Assembly (NCBI GenBank): GCA_030158535.1
Contig: JAOASV010000130.1
Span: forward strand, 1 to 60,693
Source of the DNA: Sediminibacterium sp.
Lineage (GTDB): Bacteria > Bacteroidota > Bacteroidia > Chitinophagales > Chitinophagaceae
Direction: 5' to 3'
Length of the DNA stretch: 60,693 bases
The notes under the pieces are model-generated. The model searched no databases, was not told the DNA's origin, and worked only from the letters and a program-made list of their open reading frames with translations. A program made the translations under genes and the position numbers. Below, piece by piece: positions 51,787-58,775 of this stretch (the first letter of the stretch is position 1; each line of letters starts with the position of its first letter).

Positions 51787-51794
51787 CAAAAGTA
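51787..51794 (-). promoter_or_regulatory. Putative -7 box for the M28 peptidase gene
   Basis: TACTTTTG on the minus strand matches TAnnTTTG exactly. It lies 20 bases before the start codon at 51766. A clean -33 box is not apparent. Confidence 0.45.
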
Positions 51795-51840
51795 AGCGAT
51801 TCTGTTCCCAATCTCGTAACAACCCTCCCCTCTTTGGGGG

Positions 51841-51848
51841 TACTTTTG
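51841..51848 (+). promoter_or_regulatory. Putative -7 box for feoB
   Basis: TACTTTTG on the plus strand matches TAnnTTTG. It places transcription start about ten bases before the TTG start at 51866, supporting that start. A CCCC-TCTTT-GGGG hairpin (51827-51839) lies just upstream. No Fur-box-like palindrome is obvious. Confidence 0.45.
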
Positions 51849-51865
51849 TAGCCATCTAATTAAAC

Positions 51866-53980
51866 TTGAGTCAAAGAGACCTCCATATTGCTTTAGTGGG
51901 TAACCCCAACAGTGGAAAAAGTTCCATTTTTAATGCTTTGACGGGGTTAAACCAACAAGTTGGCAATTTTCCAGGCGTAACCGTAGATAAAAAAACGGGG
52001 ACCCTTCGGTTACCAGATGCTACCAACACCACATTAATTGACCTTCCGGGCACCTATAGTTTGTATCCCCGAAGAGCTGATGAGTGGGTAGCCTACAAAG
52101 TGCTCATGGGCACCGACGAATCGATAACAACTGACGCTGTATTATTAGTTGCAGATGCCAGTAACCTTAAACGAAATTTGCTTTTTTGCAGTCAGATTAT
52201 CGATTTGCAAATTCCGGTAGTGATGGCCCTCACCATGAATGATATTGCATCAAGCAAGGGCATCAAAATAGATATCGCAGGGCTTGAAAAAGAATTAGGC
52301 ATCACCATCATAGCCGTTAACCCCCGAAAAAACAAGGGCATTACAGAATTAAAAAAAGCCTTACAACAATTAAAGGTCAAGCAAACTACTGTTTCTGATA
52401 AAAAATTTATTGACACAAAAAAATTAGCACCAACCGCCATTGATGGCATTCATCAAATTGTGCCAGGCTTAAGTGATTACGCTGCAATACATTATTTAAT
52501 CAATCATGAAAATTTTCCGTTAACAGATGCGGTACAAAAAGAAATTGAAGGTCTTGAAATAACGCATCAGTTTAATCCAACCAAAACACAGGCCGAAGAA
52601 ATTTTACAGCGCTATAGTCAAATCAGAGATGTCATGCGTAGGCATGTTATAGAGCCTGGGCCTCTAGAAAAAAAGATTTTTTCAGATAAGTTAGACAATA
52701 TTTTACTGCACCGAGTTTGGGGTAATGTGATATTACTTGCTGTACTATTTATTTTATTTCAAAGCGTTTATTGGCTGGCTAGTTTTCCAATGGATGGTAT
52801 CGAGTGGGCCTTTGCAAAAGGCGGAAGCTCTTTGTCTGCTTGGCTTCCAGAAACATGGTGGAGTAATTTAATCGTGAATGGACTGGTAGCCGGCCTGAGT
52901 GGTATTTTAGTATTTGTGCCACAAATTATGATTTTGTTTGGGCTCATTACCATGCTTGAAGACAGTGGTTATATGGCGCGCATTAGTTTTTTAAGTGATC
53001 GACTCATGCGCAAAGTGGGGCTGAATGGAAAAAGTGTGATGCCCATGGTAAGTGGTTTTGCATGCGCCGTTCCAGCCATTATGAGTGCGCGCAATATTGA
53101 AAATAGAAAAGAAAGATTGTTAACGATTCTTGTTACGCCACTCATGAGTTGTAGTGCGCGTTTACCGGTATTCACGATTTTAATTTCACTTGTTGTAGAT
53201 AACAAATACTACTTTGGATTTTTAAGTTTACAAGGCCTTGTAATGATGGGGCTTTATTTACTAGGTATCGCAATGGCGATGCTAGTGAGCTATGTTTTAA
53301 AGTGGTTTATCACCATCAAAGAAAAAAGCTTTTTTATTTTAGAGCTTCCCATGTACAGAGCACCGCGTTGGAAAAACGTGGGTATTACCATGCTCGAAAA
53401 AGCTAAAATATTTGTTACAGATGCAGGTAAAGTAATCATGATTATTAGCCTACTACTATGGTTTTTAAGTAGCTACGGACCTGGTGATCAAATAGCAAAT
53501 ACTACTAAAAAGTATGAAGCACTCAGTCAAGTGTTGCCTGCAAAAAAAGATTCTTTAGATAAACAATACGCATCAGAAAAACTACAACATTCGTATGCGG
53601 GCATTTTGGGTAAAGCTATTGAGCCAGCCATCAAGCCGCTTGGATACGACTGGAAAATAGGCATTGCCCTCATTACTTCCTTTGCGGCTAGAGAGGTTTT
53701 TGTAGGTACCATGGCTACCTTATATAGCGTAGAAGATAGTGAAGACAGCTCTCTCAGACAAAAATTGGCAGCTGCTAGACATCCAGATGGAACCAAAGTA
53801 TACACTTTAGCAGCCGGCCTTTCGCTGATGATATTTTATTTGCTAGCCATGCAGTGCATGAGTACACTAGCGGTTGTAAAAAGAGAAACAAAGTCTTGGA
53901 AATGGCCTGCGTTTCAACTTGTGTATATGACGGCCTTAGCCTATGGAATGAGCTGGTTAACGTATGTTTTGTTTAGTTAA
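51866..53980 (+). CDS. feoB: Ferrous iron transport protein FeoB
   Basis: FeoB imports Fe2+. The 704 residues start with a TTG at 51866, since a stop lies just upstream and the P-loop GNPNSGKS is at residues 12-19. G3 is DLPGTYSL near residue 58. The G4 site reads TMND rather than the usual NxxD, followed by IASSKG. The C-terminal half has two Gate-type domains, with FVPQIMILFGLITMLEDSGY near residue 353 and CSARLPVFTILI near residue 432. No feoA or feoC lies beside it, so the transporter is alone here, with regulation unknown. Confidence 0.93.
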   Translation: MSQRDLHIALVGNPNSGKSSIFNALTGLNQQVGNFPGVTVDKKTGTLRLPDATNTTLIDLPGTYSLYPRRADEWVAYKVLMGTDESITTDAVLLVADASNLKRNLLFCSQIIDLQIPVVMALTMNDIASSKGIKIDIAGLEKELGITIIAVNPRKNKGITELKKALQQLKVKQTTVSDKKFIDTKKLAPTAIDGIHQIVPGLSDYAAIHYLINHENFPLTDAVQKEIEGLEITHQFNPTKTQAEEILQRYSQIRDVMRRHVIEPGPLEKKIFSDKLDNILLHRVWGNVILLAVLFILFQSVYWLASFPMDGIEWAFAKGGSSLSAWLPETWWSNLIVNGLVAGLSGILVFVPQIMILFGLITMLEDSGYMARISFLSDRLMRKVGLNGKSVMPMVSGFACAVPAIMSARNIENRKERLLTILVTPLMSCSARLPVFTILISLVVDNKYYFGFLSLQGLVMMGLYLLGIAMAMLVSYVLKWFITIKEKSFFILELPMYRAPRWKNVGITMLEKAKIFVTDAGKVIMIISLLLWFLSSYGPGDQIANTTKKYEALSQVLPAKKDSLDKQYASEKLQHSYAGILGKAIEPAIKPLGYDWKIGIALITSFAAREVFVGTMATLYSVEDSEDSSLRQKLAAARHPDGTKVYTLAAGLSLMIFYLLAMQCMSTLAVVKRETKSWKWPAFQLVYMTALAYGMSWLTYVLFS

Positions 53981-53989
53981 AAGCAATAA

Positions 53990-54850
53990 CTATTTGTAGG
54001 TTTCCCATAATAATTTAGACACTTTTCTCGCAAGCGCCCATGCTTCATTTTGTAATTCCCAACTGGTGTCTTTATTATTTTTAGTACAAATACAAAAAAC
54101 GTATCGAGCATTTTTTCCATGCACATACATCGCTTCACTTCTGCTCGCATTAACGGCACCATTTTTACTTGCCACAAAAACATCTGGTGGAATTTGTGAA
54201 ATCGCTTCTTCATCCCAGTAATTTCTGCCAAGCAATCGAAGCATTTTTTCGGAAGAAGCAGTATCTAATAAATTTCTATTGGCCAAAGCTTCAAACATAG
54301 AAACCATTTCTTTTGGACTGGTTTGGCCCCATCCAAATTTCTCTCTATCCGCTTCTCTACCTGGCGTTCTGCTATTTACCCTAGTAGCCGTATAACCAAT
54401 GCTATCAAGGATTTGATTGATTCTAGTTCCAGTACCTGCTAGTGATTGTAACCACAAACTTGCCGTGTTATCACTTGTTGTAAGCATGAGCATGATCACT
54501 TTACTAAGCTCTACTTTTTCATTGTGTTTTAATGAAGCAAGCAAATCGGATCCTGCATAAAATAAAGAGTCTTTATAAGTTAACTCCTGATGATAATTTA
54601 GTTCGCCTTTGTTAAGTTTATTCATGATGCCAATAAGTATGGGCACTTTAACCATACTCGCTGTTGGAAAAATACTATCCGCGTTAATGTTTGCTATTTT
54701 TCCTGTATGTAAATCTTTTACATAAACGCCAACGTCACCTTTAAATCCAGCAGTGAAGGTTTCTAACCCCTGCTGTAATTTTTTATTTACTTTTTGCGCT
54801 TGTGCAGGCATCAGCGCGAGTACAAAAATGAAGGCGAGTAAATGTCTCAT
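53990..54850 (-). CDS. Class A beta-lactamase-like serine hydrolase
   Basis: The 286-residue exported enzyme has a signal peptide ending MPAQAQ and the active-site motifs of the penicillin-recognising family. The SxxK tetrad is SMVK at residues 65-68, SDN is at residues 126-128, and KNG at residues 229-231 takes the place of KTG. It could be a class A beta-lactamase or a related transpeptidase-inactive hydrolase; the altered KNG box and the absence of a clear Glu166-type EPELN motif leave this open. It lies five bases downstream of bcp and is convergent with feoB. Confidence 0.8.
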   Translation of the reverse strand: MRHLLAFIFVLALMPAQAQKVNKKLQQGLETFTAGFKGDVGVYVKDLHTGKIANINADSIFPTASMVKVPILIGIMNKLNKGELNYHQELTYKDSLFYAGSDLLASLKHNEKVELSKVIMLMLTTSDNTASLWLQSLAGTGTRINQILDSIGYTATRVNSRTPGREADREKFGWGQTSPKEMVSMFEALANRNLLDTASSEKMLRLLGRNYWDEEAISQIPPDVFVASKNGAVNASRSEAMYVHGKNARYVFCICTKNNKDTSWELQNEAWALARKVSKLLWETYK

Positions 54851-54855
54851 AAATT

Positions 54856-55317
54856 TTATTTCTTTTTAGGAGTACCTAAAATTTCTTGACCATGATTTTT
54901 TGAATCTGGCTTTGTGATAATTTTTTCGATCACGCCGTTTTCATCTATGATAAAAGTAGTGCGTAAAGTGCCCATATAGGTTTTACCCATAAACTTCTTT
55001 TCGGCCCAAACGCCATATTTTTCATGAATAACTAGGTCAGTGTCGGCAATAAGCGGGAAGGGTAAGTCGTGCTTGGCAATGAATTTTAGGTGACTTTTTT
55101 GGTCGTCGGAGCTCACACCTAACACTTGGTAGCCCTTTTTGGCCAATAATTTATAATTATCCCTCAAATTACAGGCCTGCACGGTACAAGTTGGAGTCAT
55201 ATCGTGGGGGTAGAAATATAAAACCAGTTTTTGACCCTTAAAACTAGATAGGGCAATGGTTTTACCGTTTTGGTCGAGGCCTTTAAAGGCTGGGGCTTTG
55301 GATCCTTCTTGTAGCAT
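54856..55317 (-). CDS. bcp: Thioredoxin-dependent thiol peroxidase (Bcp/PrxQ)
   Basis: This peroxiredoxin reduces peroxides with thioredoxin. The 153 residues carry FYPHDMTPTCTVQACNLRD, with the peroxidatic Cys44 and the resolving Cys49 five residues apart, the atypical 2-Cys PrxQ arrangement. VLGVSSDDQKSHLKFIAKH and the GVWAEKKFMGKTYMG stretch follow. It is divergent from carB and five bases upstream of the serine hydrolase gene, so the two are probably co-transcribed. Confidence 0.93.
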   Translation of the reverse strand: MLQEGSKAPAFKGLDQNGKTIALSSFKGQKLVLYFYPHDMTPTCTVQACNLRDNYKLLAKKGYQVLGVSSDDQKSHLKFIAKHDLPFPLIADTDLVIHEKYGVWAEKKFMGKTYMGTLRTTFIIDENGVIEKIITKPDSKNHGQEILGTPKKK

Positions 55318-55418
55318 TTGGAGGGTTTTAGGGTATTAAAAATAAGGAGGTAACGATTATATAATAAAATTGAGGCCAATTAGTTCAAAAAAAATACCCC
55401 CTTCTGCTCCCCCTTTAT

Positions 55419-55426
55419 TAAATTTG
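55419..55426 (+). promoter_or_regulatory. Putative -7 box for carB
   Basis: TAAATTTG on the plus strand fits TAnnTTTG and lies 22 bases before the carB ATG at 55449. A -33 TTTG is not found at the standard distance. Confidence 0.4.
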
Positions 55427-55448
55427 CACAATTTATTTTTTAGTTCCT

Positions 55449-57095
55449 ATGCCAAAAGACAATTCCATAAAATCGGTACTTATCGTTGGTTCTGGGCCCA
55501 TTATTATTGGCCAGGCCTGCGAATTTGATTATTCTGGTTCTCAAGCTGCCAGAAGTTTGCGTGAAGAAGGCATTAAAGTGATTTTGATTAATTCAAATCC
55601 AGCCACCATCATGACAGACCCAATGATGGCCGATAAAGTATACTTGTTGCCGCTTACCATCGAAAGCATTGAGCAAATTTTACAAGAAAACGATATCGAC
55701 GCCGTACTTCCAACCATGGGTGGTCAAACCGCTTTAAACCTTTGTAAGGAAGCCGATGAAATTGGCATATGGAATAAGTACAACGTGCGCATGATTGGTG
55801 TAGACGTTGCTGCTATTGATACCGCCGAAGACCGTGAGAAGTTTAGACAGCTTATGGTAAAAATTGGTATGGCTGTAGCGCCAAGCCGTGTAGCCAATAG
55901 CTTTTTAGAAGGAAAAGAATTTGCACAAGAAATTGGATTCCCAATGGTTATCAGACCTTCCTTTACATTAGGCGGAACGGGTGGTGGATTTGTACATAGC
56001 AAAGATGATTTAGATGCCGCACTCGAAAGAGGATTAAAAGCATCTCCTATTCATGAAGTACTTGTAGAAAAAGCAGTACTTGGATGGAAAGAATATGAAC
56101 TTGAATTGTTACGTGATCAAAACGATAATGTTGTTATCATTTGTACCGTAGAAAATTTAGACCCAATGGGTGTGCACACTGGAGACTCTATCACCGTGGC
56201 ACCTGCCATGACTTTAAGTGATACTGCATTCCAAGAAATGCGCAACAAAGCCATTTTAATGATGCGCTCACTGGGTAATTTTTCAGGTGGATGTAACGTT
56301 CAATTTGCACTTAACCCTGCTACCGAAGAATTGATTGCGGTTGAAATCAATCCGCGTGTAAGTAGATCGTCGGCACTCGCTTCTAAAGCAACGGGTTATC
56401 CAATTGCAAAAATTGCTGCGAAGCTTGCCATTGGTTATAGTTTAGATGAATTAAAAAATCAGATTACAAAAACAACCTCTGCATATTTTGAACCAGCACT
56501 TGATTACGTGATTGTAAAAGTGCCGCGCTGGAATTTTGATAAATTTAAAGGTGCCAATGACACTCTTGGTTTACAAATGAAAAGTGTAGGTGAGGTAATG
56601 GCGATTGGAAGAAACTTTAAAGAAGCCATACAAAAAGCTTGTCAGAGTTTAGAAAATGAAGCCGTTGGTTTAGGCTATTACGGTAAGAGCCTCATGAAAA
56701 GCGAGGACCTCGTAGAATATATAAAAACACCAAAATGGGACCGCATATTTAGAATCAAAGATGCGCTCATGGCGGGTTCTACTGTTAAGTCTATTGCACA
56801 AGCAACAGGCATTGACAGATGGTTCTTACACCAGATTTTACAAATTTGTAATATCGAAAAAGAAATTGCAACGCATACACTAGAAACCCTTCCTGAAAGC
56901 TTATTAAAAGAAGCTAAAAAATGTGGTTTTGGTGACGTGCAAATTTCAAAAATTTTACATGGCGATTGCACAGATGAACAAGTGTATGAAAAAAGAAAAG
57001 CACTTGGCATTACCAGAGTTTACAAAATGGTAGACACTTGCAGCGCCGAGTTTGAAGCAAAGACACCTTATTTTTATAGCACTTTTGAAGGATAA
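55449..57095 (+). CDS. carB: Carbamoyl-phosphate synthase large subunit, N-terminal half only
   Basis: CarB joins bicarbonate, ammonia and two ATP for arginine and pyrimidine synthesis. This 548-residue product covers the first synthetase domain (GPIIIGQACEFDYSG near residue 15, MGGQTALNLC near 92, RPSFTLGGTGGGF near 175, and NPRVSRSSALASKATG near 300) and the oligomerisation domain to YFYSTFEG. It then stops with TAA exactly where other CarB proteins enter the second ATP-grasp half. Full-length CarB is about 1,070 residues. No second-half sequence follows in any frame, so this looks like a split gene, as in Aquifex and methanogens, not a frameshift. The missing half must be elsewhere. Confidence 0.85.
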   Translation: MPKDNSIKSVLIVGSGPIIIGQACEFDYSGSQAARSLREEGIKVILINSNPATIMTDPMMADKVYLLPLTIESIEQILQENDIDAVLPTMGGQTALNLCKEADEIGIWNKYNVRMIGVDVAAIDTAEDREKFRQLMVKIGMAVAPSRVANSFLEGKEFAQEIGFPMVIRPSFTLGGTGGGFVHSKDDLDAALERGLKASPIHEVLVEKAVLGWKEYELELLRDQNDNVVIICTVENLDPMGVHTGDSITVAPAMTLSDTAFQEMRNKAILMMRSLGNFSGGCNVQFALNPATEELIAVEINPRVSRSSALASKATGYPIAKIAAKLAIGYSLDELKNQITKTTSAYFEPALDYVIVKVPRWNFDKFKGANDTLGLQMKSVGEVMAIGRNFKEAIQKACQSLENEAVGLGYYGKSLMKSEDLVEYIKTPKWDRIFRIKDALMAGSTVKSIAQATGIDRWFLHQILQICNIEKEIATHTLETLPESLLKEAKKCGFGDVQISKILHGDCTDEQVYEKRKALGITRVYKMVDTCSAEFEAKTPYFYSTFEG

Positions 57096-57107
57096 AAAAT
57101 ACTTCTC

Positions 57108-58070
57108 ATGAAATTACAAGACATACAAGTACAAAACGAAAAAGAAACACGTGGTGGATTTGGTGAAGGCATTCACGAAATAGGAAAAGAAAATGAAAAT
57201 GTAGTAGTACTTACTGCAGATCTAGCAGGTTCTTTAAAACTAGGACCCTTTATCAAAGATTTTCCAAACCGCTTTGTACAAGTAGGTATTGCAGAAGCCA
57301 ACATGATTGGTATTGCTGCTGGTATGACCATTGGTGGTAAAATTCCATACACGACAACGTTTGCAAATTTTAGCACGGGTAGAGTATATGATCAAATCAG
57401 ACAAAGTGTTGCGTATAGCGGAAAGAATGTAAAAATTTGTGCATCACACGCGGGTCTTACATTAGGTGAAGATGGTGCAACACACCAAATTTTAGAAGAC
57501 ATTGGACTAATGAAAATGCTTCCGGGCATGACCGTTATTGTTCCTTGCGATTTTAATCAAACCAAGGCTGCTACTAAAGCAATTGCTTCTTATGAAGGGC
57601 CTGTATATTTAAGATTTGGTCGTCCAAAATGGCCAAACTTTACAGCTGTAGATGGTAGTGATTTTGTAATTGGTAAAGCACAACAATTATCGGAAGGTAC
57701 TGACGTAAGTATTTTTGCTTGCGGTCATATGGTTTGGAAAGCGATTGAAGCTGGACGCATACTAGAGGAAAAAGGATTGAGTGTAGAAGTGATTAATATT
57801 CATACCATCAAGCCTCTTGATGAAGCGGCGATTATCCGTTCTATTTCAAAAACAAAATGTGCTGTAACGGTAGAAGAACATAATGTTATTGGTGGACTTG
57901 GTGATAGCGTTGCACAAGTTGCTGCAAAACACTTCCCAATTCCTATCGAATACATAGGCACCAACGATACTTTTGGAGAAAGTGGTACACCAACACAACT
58001 ACTTACAAAGTACGGATTAGACACACCATTTATTGTAGCGGCTGCAGAAAAAGTAATTTCTAGAAAATAG
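57108..58070 (+). CDS. Transketolase C-terminal subunit (split transketolase)
   Basis: This is the pyrimidine-binding and C-terminal part of a two-gene transketolase (or DXS-like) enzyme. The 320-residue product has GRVYDQIRQSVAYSGKNVKI near residue 90, SHAGLTLGEDGATHQILEDI near residue 108, YLRFGRPKWPNF near residue 165, and the C-terminal VTVEEHNVIGGLGDS near residue 258. The N-terminal thiamine-diphosphate subunit, normally directly upstream, is absent; the half-length carB is there instead (12-base gap). It must pair with a subunit encoded elsewhere. Confidence 0.88.
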   Translation: MKLQDIQVQNEKETRGGFGEGIHEIGKENENVVVLTADLAGSLKLGPFIKDFPNRFVQVGIAEANMIGIAAGMTIGGKIPYTTTFANFSTGRVYDQIRQSVAYSGKNVKICASHAGLTLGEDGATHQILEDIGLMKMLPGMTVIVPCDFNQTKAATKAIASYEGPVYLRFGRPKWPNFTAVDGSDFVIGKAQQLSEGTDVSIFACGHMVWKAIEAGRILEEKGLSVEVINIHTIKPLDEAAIIRSISKTKCAVTVEEHNVIGGLGDSVAQVAAKHFPIPIEYIGTNDTFGESGTPTQLLTKYGLDTPFIVAAAEKVISRK

Positions 58071-58082
58071 TAATTGAAATTT

Positions 58083-58766
58083 TTAAGGCGCTAGGCGTTC
58101 AATTTTCCAGTTTGCATCTGTTCTAGTTCTAGTATCAGTAGCAGCATTATACCCACTTGTTTCAAGTTTGTATCTAATGCGGTCATGCAAGCGGCTAGAT
58201 CTGCCTTGCCAAAATTCGATACTTGTTGGTTTTACAATATAGCCTCCCCAGTGGTCAGGTCTTTCGATAGAATCATTGGCAAAAATGGAAGTATAGCGTT
58301 CTACATTTTGTTCAATCACCAATCTATTTTCAATGACTGCACTTTGTGGTGAAGCCCAAGCGCCAATTCTACTAGAAGCTGGGCGTGAATTAAAATAACG
58401 GTCACTTTCTTCGGCACTTACTTTTTGGACGGTGCCTTCAATTCTAATTTGTCTTTCTAATTCTTTCCAGAAAAAAACAAGCGCAGCATTTGGATTTTGT
58501 GCTAAATTTTTGCCTTTATCACTTTCGTAGTTCGTAAAAAAAATAAAACCCTCAGGATTATAGCCTTTTAAAAGTACGATCCGCGCAGCAGGAACCCCAG
58601 CAGTATTTACAGTAGCGAGTGTCATAGCATTTACTTCATCAATTTGTGAAGCAACCGCATCATTCCACCAGCGGGTAAATTGATCGATAGGATTAGAGGC
58701 CACATCTGCTTCTTCTAAAGAAGCCAACTTATAATCTTTTCTAATATCTGCAATAGCGTTACTCAT
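58083..58766 (-). CDS. pdxH: Pyridoxamine 5'-phosphate oxidase
   Basis: PdxH makes pyridoxal 5'-phosphate, with FMN as cofactor. The 227 residues contain PAARIVLLKGYNPEGFIFFT near residue 56, YESDKGKNLAQNPNAALVFF, and the FMN/substrate motif SRPASSRIGAWASPQSAVI near residue 130. The C-terminal EFWQGRSSRLHDRIRY is diagnostic. It follows the RND pump gene by nine bases in the same direction, and is convergent with the transketolase subunit (12-base gap). Confidence 0.95.
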   Translation of the reverse strand: MSNAIADIRKDYKLASLEEADVASNPIDQFTRWWNDAVASQIDEVNAMTLATVNTAGVPAARIVLLKGYNPEGFIFFTNYESDKGKNLAQNPNAALVFFWKELERQIRIEGTVQKVSAEESDRYFNSRPASSRIGAWASPQSAVIENRLVIEQNVERYTSIFANDSIERPDHWGGYIVKPTSIEFWQGRSSRLHDRIRYKLETSGYNAATDTRTRTDANWKIERLAP

Positions 58767-58775
58767 GATAATTAT

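Noticed and set aside
57000..57110. Frameshift or premature stop in a full-length carB
   Set aside because: No second-half CarB sequence follows in any frame; an intact transketolase subunit starts 12 bases later. A split gene fits better.
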